Source of the DNA: JBBQYD01 sp942493075
GTDB lineage: Bacteria; Verrucomicrobiota; Verrucomicrobiia; Limisphaerales; UBA8199
NCBI GenBank assembly: GCA_942493075.1
Contig: OW818681.1
Span: 4,216,001-4,280,000 of the forward strand
DNA length: 64,000 nucleotides
Reading direction: 5' to 3'
This document shows positions 43,650-52,526 of this stretch, piece after piece. A program made the position numbers and the translations under genes. The notes under the pieces are model-generated. The model was not told the origin of the DNA, did no database searches, and was given only the letters and a program-made list of their open reading frames with translations. Numbering within the stretch: position 1 is the first letter of the stretch; each line of letters opens with the position of its first letter.

Positions 43650-44438
43650 ATGAAACTCGAGAAATGGTATCTCGACTTGGTGCTCGACGACGGAACGGTC
43701 TGGTATGGTTACCAGGCGCGCCTGAAGCTGCCCGGATGCCCGACTATCCCCTGGGTTTGTGGTCATACGATTCGGCCGGATGGCAGTGGCGGTGTGCAGG
43801 CCCGCGCGTGTTGGCGAACCTGGCCATCACCATCTTGCGAGGATGGCATCTGGCAATGGACAGGTCCTGACGGTTTCCAGGCCACCTGGGCACCAACCAG
43901 CAGCGGCTCAGCCTCGCGACTCGGCTCGGATGATCAACTTCTCGTGCACTGGAATTGCGTAGTTCCCAGCGCAGTTGTGTCCTGCCAGGTTCCAGATGCG
44001 AACGGAGCTTTGCGCGAGGTCTCTGGCACCGGCTACATTGAGCATTTGCAGCTTGAAACGCGCAGCGCCGCGCTGCCCTTTAAGGAACTACTTTGGGGCC
44101 GCGCGCACGCGGGCGGGTCATCGCTCGTTTGGATTCGTTGGGCGGCGGGAAGGAATTGCATGTTCCTGCTGGAAAACGGCCAACCGGCCCAGGGCACGCT
44201 GACGAACAACCCGGATGGCAGCGTGCACGTCCAAACCGCCTCCGGTGAATGGTTGACTCGCAAAACCCAGCCTCTCTGCGATCGGGACCTGCATACATCA
44301 TTCCCGCGATGGCTTGTCTGGATGGCCGGGCACGTAGTCCCCAAAAGAGAGCTCAAACTCGCCGGACCGGCGACGTTCTGCGGTTCGACCGGCCACCATA
44401 CAGGCACAGGAATTTGGGAGGAGGTGCGATGGGTATGA
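43650..44438 (+). CDS. CrtC/AttH-like beta-barrel protein
   Basis: 262 residues from ATG 43650 (MKLEKWYLDLVLDDGTVWYG); the frame is open further upstream but that part overlaps the YecH-like gene on the other strand. The sequence is beta-rich with few charged helices, and a conserved core GTGYIEHLQLETRSAALPF...ELLWGRAHAGGSSLVWIRW resembles the tocopherol cyclase/hydroxyneurosporene synthase (CrtC)/AttH lipocalin-like superfamily, where a G-x-G-Y-x-x-x followed by W-G-R is common. Similarity is by eye. Those families act on isoprenoid or lipid substrates. No signal peptide. It overlaps the downstream membrane protein, to which it is probably coupled (stop at 44438). Confidence 0.6.
   Translation: MKLEKWYLDLVLDDGTVWYGYQARLKLPGCPTIPWVCGHTIRPDGSGGVQARACWRTWPSPSCEDGIWQWTGPDGFQATWAPTSSGSASRLGSDDQLLVHWNCVVPSAVVSCQVPDANGALREVSGTGYIEHLQLETRSAALPFKELLWGRAHAGGSSLVWIRWAAGRNCMFLLENGQPAQGTLTNNPDGSVHVQTASGEWLTRKTQPLCDRDLHTSFPRWLVWMAGHVVPKRELKLAGPATFCGSTGHHTGTGIWEEVRWV
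44416..44426 (+). promoter_or_regulatory. Strong ribosome-binding site inside the end of the CrtC-like gene
   Basis: GGGAGGAGGTG lies 2-12 nt before ATG 44429 and 8 nt or more before ATG 44435, which overlaps the TGA of the CrtC-like gene (ATGA, 44435-44438). Either start would be coupled to the upstream gene; the difference is two residues. Confidence 0.65.
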
Positions 44439-46357
44439 GCAAAACCCCACTCACGGGCAAGCTGGCTTATGGCGCGCTCTTTACGCTCGCCCTGCCGGCG
44501 GGCCTGTGGATCTGGAACTCGCATCTCCATTGCACACTGCCGTCCGTTCGCTCCACTGGGGCGGGGTGCTCGTTCCTCGTTTTAGGGCTCGCATCGATGG
44601 CAATGGCCATGGGACAACTCTGGTCCGAGGGTGGCGGTTTACCGATGAACGCTTACCCACCTCCAAAGGTCGCTACTCGCGGCATCTACGCGCTGCTCCC
44701 CCATCCCATCTATTGCGGGTTCACCGCCTGTTGTGCCGGAGTCGCACTGCTCACTGGCAGCGCCACAGGTCTTTGGATCGTCACGCCGATTGTCGCGCTG
44801 GGATGCGTCGCGCTCCTGCTCGGCTACGAACTGCCCGATTTGCATCAGCGCTTTCCCAATCGGCTGCCTTCCCCCTGGATCTGCCTGCCTGAAGGCGAGG
44901 GTGCTGTATCCTGGCCGCGCCGCGTGGGTGGAATGCTTGGAGCCCTGATTCCATGGGCGATCACCTACGAAGCCGTGAAGCTGCTCGGTCTGCCTCCGGA
45001 TGCCTTTGAAACTCGCTTTTCCTGGGAATGGAACTTACCGATCCTCCCTGCTTCCATGCCCATCTATGCGAGTGTTTACCTGGTTGTTCCGCTGACTTTT
45101 CTTCTGTGCACCCAACGAGCAGATCTGCGGCGTTTGATGGCGGCATCATGGCTGGCGTTATTCCTGAACACGTTGATCTATCTGACGATGCCAGCCACTG
45201 CGGAGTTCCGTACCGTCGCGCCAGCCGACTGGATGTCTCAGTGGCTTCTATGGGAGCAGTGGCTCGCCACGCCCGCCTCGGGCTCATTCCCATCGTTTCA
45301 CGTTACATGGGCCGTGTTGTGCGCCGCCGCACTGGCGCGAGGAGTCTTGCGCAATGTCCCCTTCATTTCGTGGATATGGTGCCTGGTGCTGAGCGCATCC
45401 TGCCTGACCACCGGCATGCACAGTCTCCTCGATCTGATCGCAGGTGCTCTCACCGGACTCCTTTGCCTGAAAGCCGGGCGGGTCTGGCGCTATCTGATCA
45501 GAATTACGGAGCAGCTCAGCAACAACTGGCGTGCCTGGCAGTGCGGGCCTTTGCGGGTAATGAGCCACGGCATTTGGTCGGGCCTTGCAGGTTTCATGGT
45601 GATCTTCATAGCAGGCGCGGCCGTGGGGCGAGAGCACCTGCTCTGGCTGTTCCTCGTATCAATAGCCGCGCTTCTGGGGGCGGGTCTCTGGGCACAATGG
45701 GTTGAGGGCTCCTCAGCCCTGCTGCGCCCGTTTGGCTATTACGGTTCGATCATCGGCGGCTTGCTCGCGCTCGCGCTGGTCGCCATCCTCCGTGGACCTG
45801 CCATAGAGCTGCTTGGTGCTTTGGCGCTGGCCGCACCTTGGACCCAGGCCATCGGACGCTTCCGTTGCATCCTGCAGGGCTGCTGCCATGGCCGACCGGT
45901 TGATTGGGGGATTCGTGTAACCAACCCGCATTCCCGCGTTGTGAAGCTTGCGGAACTTGCCGGACGGCCCATCCATCCTACGCCGCTATACTCCATTCTC
46001 GCGAACATGGTTATCGGGGTGCTGCTGTTTCGATTGTATTGGGCAGGTTCAAGTCTCTCTATGATCGCCGGGCTCTATCTCGTTCTATCGGCACTGGCGC
46101 GGTTTGCTGAAGAAGCTTACCGCGGCGAACCCCAGACGCAGCGATTTGCCGGGTTGCCCCTCTATCAATGGATGGCGATCGGCAGCCTGCTTCTCGGGAT
46201 GGTGTTTATGACCATGCTCGGCCCATCAGGCTCTCCATTACAACTGCAGGAACCCTGGCTTTGGTTTGGTTCAATGTTCTGGGGGCTAATCTGCGCGTTC
46301 GCGATGAGCATGGATTTCCCGGCTTCAAACCGTCGGTTCTCACGATTGACTGGCTAG
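44429..46357 (+). CDS. Multi-domain membrane protein: ICMT-like, PAP2-like and Lgt-like parts
   Basis: 642 residues, polytopic membrane protein. Part 1 (about 1-150) has 'ATRGIYALLPHPIYCGF' (82-98), like the SAM-dependent isoprenylcysteine/phospholipid methyltransferase family, whose motif is R-G-x-Y-x-x-x-R-H-P-x-Y; the Arg is replaced (LLPHP). Part 2 (about 200-355) has PAP2-type motifs GSFPSFH (285-291) and GMHSLLDLIAG (329-339), lacking the K-x6-RP motif, as in PAP2_3 lipid synthases. Part 3 (about 430-600) resembles prolipoprotein diacylglyceryl transferase: GRFRCILQGCCHGRP (476-490), HPTPLYS (516-522) and ARFAEEAYRGE (557-567). A role in lipid or lipoprotein modification is inferred. 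It is coupled to the CrtC-like gene, which hints at a lipid-linked pathway. Confidence 0.7.
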   Translation: MGMSKTPLTGKLAYGALFTLALPAGLWIWNSHLHCTLPSVRSTGAGCSFLVLGLASMAMAMGQLWSEGGGLPMNAYPPPKVATRGIYALLPHPIYCGFTACCAGVALLTGSATGLWIVTPIVALGCVALLLGYELPDLHQRFPNRLPSPWICLPEGEGAVSWPRRVGGMLGALIPWAITYEAVKLLGLPPDAFETRFSWEWNLPILPASMPIYASVYLVVPLTFLLCTQRADLRRLMAASWLALFLNTLIYLTMPATAEFRTVAPADWMSQWLLWEQWLATPASGSFPSFHVTWAVLCAAALARGVLRNVPFISWIWCLVLSASCLTTGMHSLLDLIAGALTGLLCLKAGRVWRYLIRITEQLSNNWRAWQCGPLRVMSHGIWSGLAGFMVIFIAGAAVGREHLLWLFLVSIAALLGAGLWAQWVEGSSALLRPFGYYGSIIGGLLALALVAILRGPAIELLGALALAAPWTQAIGRFRCILQGCCHGRPVDWGIRVTNPHSRVVKLAELAGRPIHPTPLYSILANMVIGVLLFRLYWAGSSLSMIAGLYLVLSALARFAEEAYRGEPQTQRFAGLPLYQWMAIGSLLLGMVFMTMLGPSGSPLQLQEPWLWFGSMFWGLICAFAMSMDFPASNRRFSRLTG

Positions 46358-46364
46358 CTTTGCC

Positions 46365-49300
46365 CTACTCTTGCAGCCGGTAATAGCCGGATTGATTGGT
46401 CAGAGGGAGAGTTGTGGTGACTATGCCGTTGAAAGTTTGGACTTCGTTTGTGACAGCCACCCATACCGGCGCTGAAAGGTTCGTAGCGGAATGGACACGC
46501 AAACCGCCAGCCCACTCGGGCCAACTGAATGTCAGGTGTGAGTCCGAACGTTCAAGGCTAAGTTCAGGCTGCACGTAGGCTGCGGTTAAAGTCACATTCG
46601 TTTGCGGCACCTGAATCACATGCTCAGCAGCTCCACCATCCGACCACAGCACAAAGTCATGGCGTTCATCCCCGGTATATTGCGGTGTCAGCGCAGTCAC
46701 CGTCCTGTTCATGCCGACTACGGAGGGCAAGGTTGTCGGCGTGGAAAGGACTTGCCCATCAACCCTGAGCGGAAGGCTGGACGGCACTGTTTGCAGAGCG
46801 AGGTTCACCACCCTCGGTCGAATGTCAGAATAGACCGAGCGCGAATATCCGTTTGTATCGGTAACGTGAAGCTTCAGCCGATAGAAAGCATTCGTTGCAG
46901 CCGGCCCGCCAGCGGGTATTGAAAACGAGCCTGACACCACTCCAGTCACGGAGGCTAACACGTTGGTAAAAATCCCCTCACGGTAGAGCTCCGCAGACCA
47001 ACTGAATGCTGAGCCTGTCAACGGAAGGTCAAAATAGTCAAAAGCAGCAGCCGAAAAAGGCAAGATTCCGCCCCCATAATACGTGAAGCTCGCCGACGGT
47101 TGCAGCAACCGGATGGACGGAGCCACGACTTCATCTGACAGGACCGGCAAGGAACTCAACCGCCATGAGTCGAGCTGGCCATTGAAGTAAGGATCTTGCG
47201 CCCATTGACTGCGCCCCAGCCAAACATTTGTGGGCAGCACGTCCGATGGCAAAAGGTTTACTGAAGCATTAACCGCTACGGCACGTCCATTGAAATAGAC
47301 GATCCCCTGGCGTCCGTCCATGACCACTGCCACATGCACCCACGTGTTTGTGGGGAACGGCTCAGTGAAATCTAATATCCGCGTGTAGTTGAGCCGGTCC
47401 GATGTAATCGCGCATTGGGGAAATCCTGAAGCCGCCTTCGGAGTGAAAAAGAACCATGCACCGCTGCCAGAACCAAAGTCGAACACCCGCTGCCAGTTAT
47501 TGCCACCCCGCCACTTCACCCAGCCAGAAATGGATTGGGCGTTTCCTGCCCCGCGAGGAAGGCTAACATACTGGCTTAATCCAGAGAGATTCAGAACATT
47601 GGCCCGGGTGGCATCACTTTGTGTGGCCGCGCCACCGTGCAAAGTTCCTGAGAAAACATTGCTCGCATCCGCAGCCCCAGCACTGAAGGGATAAAATGAC
47701 ATCCAATTCGTTTCAGCACCGCCGGAGGGAAAAAGCCTAACAACGTTGGTGGCTCGTTTTTGGTTCCAGTCTGTGGCAACAAGGCTGAGCAAAAAGAACT
47801 CTCCCGGATCAATCACAGCGGGAATTTGGAACTCGCCTTCTGTGCCGGAGATCGGACCCGAGACCAGGTTGGTGTTTGCCCCCTGCACCCGGTGAACGGT
47901 CCAACTCAACCGGCTCGCGGCCAGCGGAACGCACATAAAATCTGTCGCGCGTCCGCTAAAAAGGACCCGGGAGCCCGGGCGATAAAATGCGCCATCGCCC
48001 GGCTTGCGGATGATCGGCACCGGTGCGCTGATCTCGGCGGCTGAGAGCGCACGGCTATGGGCACGAAATCCGGCGTACTGTCCCGCAAAGAACGCATCCG
48101 CTATGAACTTGCTGCGACCGAGATGATTAGTCTGTGCCCGAACATTGTACGGCTGATGCGTCATCGAGGTGTTGGTGGCAACGGGCTGTCCATTCACATA
48201 GAGCACACCGCGGGTGCCGTCCAACGTAAGAGCCACGTGGGTCCAAACATTCGATGGCAATGCCCGATTCCATTGAAGCATTTGCAGATTTCCACCCGTA
48301 TTGATATCGCACCGCAGGACGTTGTCGCCTGAGGAAGGTGTCAGCATGACATAGCGCGAGGTATCCAAACCGAAATCGAAGATGCGCTGCCACGATGCGC
48401 CGCCGCGCCAATTAATTACTGCGGCAAAAGTCTGCGCGTAAGCAACTCCTGGCGGCAGCCACACATGACCATCTGTGCCGTTGAGTTCCAACGCGCGCTG
48501 ACGGGTTGAGTCGGGCCGCACAACCGCGCCGTCTTTAAACAAACCCGTATACTGGCCGTTGGCATCGCTGGCCTCCTGCTGAAAATCGTAAATTGCCGAC
48601 CATTCATGCGTAGCGTTAGGCCATCCATCTGAACTCCACCTGAGAGGGGTCAAACCTAACCGGGCTTCACCATAAGATCCGCCCTCCCACACATTGCCGT
48701 CGTAATAATGAAAGCTCAGCCATTCCTGGCCGTTCTCGACAAGCACTCCTGCATGGCCCGGACCGGCAAACTTCCCATTCCCTGCCATGAACAACGAACC
48801 GCCGCCGTTCACCAGGTCCACCCCGTTCTTGTCGAGATAGGGCCCGGTGATCTGCGTGCTGCGTCCCACACGAATGTTGTAAGTGCTATTAACTCCATCA
48901 CAGCACGAACCCCAGTTTACGAACAGGTAATACAGCCCGCCACGCCGATGAATCCAGGAGGCCTCGATCGCACTCTTCCATGCCAGCCGGTAGGTGGGCG
49001 AATTCAGACTGACTCGCAAGCCCGTGGCGGGATCAAGCTGTGTCAGGTAAATCCCATTCCAGTATGAACCGAACACCAGCCATAAACCGCCTGATGCGTC
49101 CCAAGTCACACCCGGATCGATTGTGTTATAAGGCGAGCCCTCAACCGACTTTATCACCATCCCGTGATCGGTCCATCGGTACGCCTGGTCGGCTGGATCA
49201 AGCGTGGGGTTTGTTGCCAGGCCAATCGCCGAGACCTGTTTTCCCCAGCTTGAGATCGAGTAATACAGGTGATATCGGTTGCTGACATAGATGACATCCG

Positions 49301-49604
49301 GCGCCCAAAACGTGCCGGTAAACTCAGGAACGGTATTGGTAGTCCATGAGGGCGGGCGACTAAAGACCGGCGGGCCCCCGACCCAAAAGACCTTATTGGT
49401 GGACCATTTGCTTCGAATCCCTTCCCCGGTGTGAAAGGTATAATAGCGGTCCTTGCATTTGATGATTGTGGAGGGATCGTGTGCAGGCAAGTGCCCGCGC
49501 ATGTGTGGCAGAGTGGGTTCGCACAAGGCGCCCCGGGCAAAGAGCGCGATGATGCAGGCTATGAGCCAAATACTTCGAGAGGAAAACCGGGAAAAGGGAT
49601 ACAT
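46365..49604 (-). CDS. Secreted GH43 arabinanase with two LamG domains
   Basis: 1079 residues from ATG 49604 (MYPFSRFSSRSIWLIACIIA, a signal peptide). The GH43 five-bladed propeller holds the base Asp in PAHDPSTI (about residue 43), the pKa modulator Asp in NTIDPGVTW and the acid Glu in SAIEASWIHRRGG. These and YTFHTGEGI, APDVIYVSNRYHLYYS fit endo-1,5-alpha-L-arabinanases. Two LamG-like domains follow (DGTDG-type 'LELNGTDGHVWLPPG' with 'VALTLDGTRGVLYVNGQPV', and 'LNLSGLSQYVSLPRG' with 'VAVVMDGRQGIVYFNGRAV'). The C-terminus has a repeat domain (TPQYTGDERHDFVLWSDGGA) and the LRVHSATNL...YYRLQE module. It would cleave arabinan side chains of pectin outside the cell. It is convergent with the fusion gene. 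Confidence 0.92.
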   Translation of the reverse strand: MYPFSRFSSRSIWLIACIIALFARGALCEPTLPHMRGHLPAHDPSTIIKCKDRYYTFHTGEGIRSKWSTNKVFWVGGPPVFSRPPSWTTNTVPEFTGTFWAPDVIYVSNRYHLYYSISSWGKQVSAIGLATNPTLDPADQAYRWTDHGMVIKSVEGSPYNTIDPGVTWDASGGLWLVFGSYWNGIYLTQLDPATGLRVSLNSPTYRLAWKSAIEASWIHRRGGLYYLFVNWGSCCDGVNSTYNIRVGRSTQITGPYLDKNGVDLVNGGGSLFMAGNGKFAGPGHAGVLVENGQEWLSFHYYDGNVWEGGSYGEARLGLTPLRWSSDGWPNATHEWSAIYDFQQEASDANGQYTGLFKDGAVVRPDSTRQRALELNGTDGHVWLPPGVAYAQTFAAVINWRGGASWQRIFDFGLDTSRYVMLTPSSGDNVLRCDINTGGNLQMLQWNRALPSNVWTHVALTLDGTRGVLYVNGQPVATNTSMTHQPYNVRAQTNHLGRSKFIADAFFAGQYAGFRAHSRALSAAEISAPVPIIRKPGDGAFYRPGSRVLFSGRATDFMCVPLAASRLSWTVHRVQGANTNLVSGPISGTEGEFQIPAVIDPGEFFLLSLVATDWNQKRATNVVRLFPSGGAETNWMSFYPFSAGAADASNVFSGTLHGGAATQSDATRANVLNLSGLSQYVSLPRGAGNAQSISGWVKWRGGNNWQRVFDFGSGSGAWFFFTPKAASGFPQCAITSDRLNYTRILDFTEPFPTNTWVHVAVVMDGRQGIVYFNGRAVAVNASVNLLPSDVLPTNVWLGRSQWAQDPYFNGQLDSWRLSSLPVLSDEVVAPSIRLLQPSASFTYYGGGILPFSAAAFDYFDLPLTGSAFSWSAELYREGIFTNVLASVTGVVSGSFSIPAGGPAATNAFYRLKLHVTDTNGYSRSVYSDIRPRVVNLALQTVPSSLPLRVDGQVLSTPTTLPSVVGMNRTVTALTPQYTGDERHDFVLWSDGGAAEHVIQVPQTNVTLTAAYVQPELSLERSDSHLTFSWPEWAGGLRVHSATNLSAPVWVAVTNEVQTFNGIVTTTLPLTNQSGYYRLQE

Positions 49605-49952
49605 TGGATGACGGTACGTGTTTAACCGGGCCACCTTAGCTTCCACGGAGGCAAACAGGTGAGATCTGCTTCATCATAGTTACATGATCCCCACATTACA
49701 TCGAGTTATCAAGCCGCTTGTCGTCTTGGACCTCTGGATGCGGCTCATCCAAGTGCAGATCCTTAGTCGCCACTTCTTCGTACGATTATCGGACTGACCC
49801 TCCGGAGCTTTCGGCACGGCAAATACAATCCCATAGCGCGGGATATGCCCTATTTTGACCTCCGCTGATCGGCTTCATGTTAACTCACGGCGTGGGAACC
49901 GGGCCATAGGGGTCAGGATCACGCGGGAAAATTGGAAACAAGGAGAAATGCT
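49605..49952. other. Divergent intergenic region between GH43 and the micro-lipoprotein gene
   Basis: No supported gene. TACAAT near 49825 is a possible -10 for the forward direction but its -35 is weak. A clear AGGAGA ribosome-binding site precedes the small gene at 49953. Confidence 0.4.
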
Positions 49953-50081
49953 ATGTTGAAACGCTTCATTTATGCGATTATTGCCGCAGCTTTCGTGACC
50001 CTGGCAACAACCGGCTGTAACACGGTCCGAGGAGCAGGCGAAGACGTCGAAAGCGTCGGCGATGCAATGCAGGACGCTTGA
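49953..50081 (+). CDS. Entericidin-like micro-lipoprotein
   Basis: 42 residues: a positively charged start and hydrophobic stretch (MLKRFIYAIIAAAFVTLA) then the lipobox TTGC and a mature part NTVRGAGEDVESVGDAMQDA. This matches entericidin A/B-type lipoproteins (C-N-T-x-x-G-x-G-x-D-v-x-x-x-G). An AGGAGA ribosome-binding site lies 6 nt upstream of ATG 49953. Entericidins are stress-induced membrane-bound lipoproteins in Enterobacteria; the role in this phylum is unknown. A pair (antidote and toxin) is typical in E. coli, but only one copy is seen here. It was recognised from codons directly because it is short. Confidence 0.85.
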   Translation: MLKRFIYAIIAAAFVTLATTGCNTVRGAGEDVESVGDAMQDA

Positions 50082-50222
50082 AAGTCCAGTATCTACAGAC
50101 GCGGCGCTATCCCAACTGGAACACCAAGAGTGCCGCGTCCTTATTCCTCCCGCAATCTTGCGGTAGCTGTGCTCAATGGCATTGTAGTTGCCTTGCAGAC
50201 TTGATGGGTTCATCATGGGGTC

Positions 50223-51029
50223 GTGAATCAATCGCAGGTCAAAAAGCAACTGCAGTCCATTACTTTCGAAGCCGGCAAGATCCTTCTCTCCTGGTTTGGC
50301 CGAGTTAAAGATGTGCGATTCAAAGGGCACACCAGCAGCGTGGTTTGTGAAGCAGACCTCGCGTCAGAAAAGTTCGTCATCGCCCAGCTTCAAAAACATT
50401 TTCCGGGCTACGGCATCATTTCCGAGGAAGCAGGCTTTATTCAGTCTGATTCCGAGTTCACCTGGGTCATTGATCCTTTGGATGGCACCTCAAACTTCGT
50501 AGCAGGCATACCCTGGTTTGGCGTGCAGATTGGCTTGCTGCAAAAAGGCGTCCCGCAGTTAGCCAGTATGTACATGCCCTGCGATGATCTGATGTATATG
50601 GCCCAGGCAGGCAAGGGCACAACGCGCAACGATGAGAAGGTTTCGGTCACGAGTTGCACCGATCTTAAACAGGTGCTTTGCGCCTTTGGCTTTGATCCAG
50701 GTTGCGGGGAGGACGAGGCACGCCGCACCGTCGCCATGCTCCGCCGCGTTTCGGCCAAGGTGCGCAATGTGCGCGCTACGAATTCGTTGGTGGATTTCTG
50801 CTATACCGTTGACGGCCGTCTGGGTGGAGTGGTGAATCTGAATACGAAGATCTGGGATATTGTTCCAGTATCGCTCATTTTACCCGAGGCGGGTGGCAAG
50901 TTTACGGGCCTCGACGGCAAGCCAATCAAATTCGATCTCAATCCGCTCAGCTTCATGCGGTCTTACAAAGTGCTCGGGGCGCCCAAACAACTCCACAATC
51001 GCCTCGCTAAGACCATTTACTCCGAATAA
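50223..51029 (+). CDS. Inositol monophosphatase-family protein
   Basis: 268 residues from GTG 50223. Metal- and phosphate-binding motifs are 'GIISEEAGF' (the Glu ligands) and 'FTWVIDPLDGTSNFVAG' (the D-P-L-D-G-T signature), with the third site at 'NTKIWDIVPVSLILPEAGG' (the W-D motif). Such enzymes dephosphorylate inositol phosphates, PAP/3'-phosphoadenosine or histidinol phosphate; the specific substrate cannot be told. Length is typical. Its neighbour on the right is convergent endonuclease III, 18 bp away. Confidence 0.92.
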   Translation: MNQSQVKKQLQSITFEAGKILLSWFGRVKDVRFKGHTSSVVCEADLASEKFVIAQLQKHFPGYGIISEEAGFIQSDSEFTWVIDPLDGTSNFVAGIPWFGVQIGLLQKGVPQLASMYMPCDDLMYMAQAGKGTTRNDEKVSVTSCTDLKQVLCAFGFDPGCGEDEARRTVAMLRRVSAKVRNVRATNSLVDFCYTVDGRLGGVVNLNTKIWDIVPVSLILPEAGGKFTGLDGKPIKFDLNPLSFMRSYKVLGAPKQLHNRLAKTIYSE

Positions 51030-51047
51030 CCAGCGCTAGGAATTGCC

Positions 51048-51728
51048 TCATCCCGTTTTTGCGATTCGGGTTTTGCCGATGACGCCTATACGCGGGCAGA
51101 GGGCCTGGATCTCACAATGGGTGCAATCGGGCGACCGAGCGGCGCAACGGCGGCGTCCATGCCAGATGAGCCAGTGACTAAACAAGGTCCACTGTTCGGC
51201 TGGCACAAGTTTCATGAGGTCCTGCTCGATTTTGACAGGGTCCTGCTCCCGCGTGAGCCCAAGCCGGTACGACAACCGCCCAACGTGGGTATCAACGACC
51301 ACCCCTTCGCTGATCCCGAACGCGTTCCCCATGACGACATTGGCGGTCTTCCGTCCCACCCCTGCTAACGAGGTCAACGCAGCCATGCTACGAGGCACCT
51401 CTCCGGCGTGCTCACTGACTATAGCAGCACAGCATTGTTGGACATTCTTGGCTTTGTTTCTAAAGAACCCGGTGCTCTTGATCTGAATCTCCAACTCCGG
51501 CAGTGGGATTGCCGCGAAATCCGCCGCGGTTCGGTATTTCTTAAAGAGGTGAACGGTGACCTCGTTAACCCGCTTGTCGGTGCATTGGGCTGAAAGAATG
51601 GTTGCAATCAGGAGCTGCAGCGGATTGCTGAAATGGAGTTCACAATGTGCCTGCGGGTAGGCTTTCTGCAATCCGGCGATAATTTGCCGGGTGCGCGCTT
51701 CGCGAGCTGCGAATGCTTCTCGTTTCAT
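51048..51728 (-). CDS. nth: Endonuclease III (DNA glycosylase/AP lyase)
   Basis: 226 residues from ATG 51728; a TTG three codons upstream is possible. The base-excision enzyme removes oxidised pyrimidines. 'LIATILSAQCTDKRVNEVT' is the glycosylase core, the helix-hairpin-helix is 'LTSLAGVGRKTANVVMGNAF' with the catalytic Lys, and 'VVVDTHVGRLSYRLGL' holds the catalytic Asp. The [4Fe-4S] cluster is C-x6-C-x2-C-x5-C in CAARSPDCTHCEIQALC. Length is normal. Confidence 0.97.
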   Translation of the reverse strand: MKREAFAAREARTRQIIAGLQKAYPQAHCELHFSNPLQLLIATILSAQCTDKRVNEVTVHLFKKYRTAADFAAIPLPELEIQIKSTGFFRNKAKNVQQCCAAIVSEHAGEVPRSMAALTSLAGVGRKTANVVMGNAFGISEGVVVDTHVGRLSYRLGLTREQDPVKIEQDLMKLVPAEQWTLFSHWLIWHGRRRCAARSPDCTHCEIQALCPRIGVIGKTRIAKTG

Positions 51729-51842
51729 GCCGCTCAAGTTAGCCAGAATAGCTGCCGGAAACCAGAGCGGTCATGACATCGAAAAACCCGGCCCACGGCA
51801 TAGCGCCGGAGCCAGGCTACTCATCCCCCGCTTGGGGCGTGG

Positions 51843-52064
51843 CTAATCCCGCCGATTGCTGCTGCCCAGCAACCAGCCCAGGGCCACAGCGGCCAAAGCC
51901 ACGATCCCGATGGTTTTCCAAGTGTGCTCGTGTGCGTAAAAATCGGCCATGTCCTTAACGCGGCGTGATTGCTCCAAAGCGGCGTTGGAAATCTGCGAAC
52001 TTCGGTTTCGGATCGTGTCCTTCAACCCCGTGGCGGCATCTCTTAATTCGGTAGTCGTTTCCAT
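51843..52064 (-). CDS. ElaB/YqjD-like (DUF883) membrane-anchored protein
   Basis: 73 residues from ATG 52064; TTG 52070 is an alternative. A polar coiled N-terminus (TTTELRDAATGLKDTIRNRS) is followed by a single C-terminal membrane segment (TIGIVALAAVALGWLLGSS) and a short NRRD tail. This is the DUF883/ElaB/YqjD layout. E. coli members tether ribosomes to the inner membrane in stationary phase; that is family knowledge and is not shown here. It stands alone, between nth and a cupin gene. Confidence 0.8.
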   Translation of the reverse strand: METTTELRDAATGLKDTIRNRSSQISNAALEQSRRVKDMADFYAHEHTWKTIGIVALAAVALGWLLGSSNRRD

Positions 52065-52152
52065 GCCCAAAGATAATCGCGATTAACACGGGTGACACAT
52101 GGGAAAAGACCCCAAGTAGGAGGTGCTAAAGCCCCGAGACTCAAGGCGCGAC

Positions 52153-52482
52153 TCAGGTCTTGGGCAGATAGTCCGTTCGGCAGGGAGCAAATACCTCTAT
52201 AGCCAGAGAAGTCTCCAGGATCTCGGCATTGTGCTCCATTCCGCCAGGGATGCACCAGCTATCCCCAGGCTCCACCTCAAATTTCTCAGTGCCCAAACAC
52301 AAACACATTCGGCCACGAACCAGGTAACCGATTTGCTCATGCGGATGGGAATGCCGGGGCAAGACAGCACCGGCTTCCAAGAGGAACTCCGTCATCAAGG
52401 TCTTCTCGCCAAATACCAATGTTCGCCGTTGAATTCCCGGGAGTGTATCTTCAAAATCAACCGCGGAGGCTCTCTGAAACAT
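52153..52482 (-). CDS. Small cupin-domain protein
   Basis: 109 residues, a single cupin barrel. Motif 1 is PRHSHPHEQIGYLVRGRM with the metal-binding H-x-H-x3-E, and motif 2 is 'PGDSWCIPGGMEHNAEIL'. Cupins of this size bind a metal and small sugar or aromatic ligands; the reaction is not known. It lies 44 bp downstream of a methyltransferase gene in the same direction and could be co-transcribed. Confidence 0.88.
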   Translation of the reverse strand: MFQRASAVDFEDTLPGIQRRTLVFGEKTLMTEFLLEAGAVLPRHSHPHEQIGYLVRGRMCLCLGTEKFEVEPGDSWCIPGGMEHNAEILETSLAIEVFAPCRTDYLPKT

Positions 52483-52526
52483 GGCTAATCAATAGCCGTG
52501 CTAACGAGTTCAGGCAACCAAATCTC

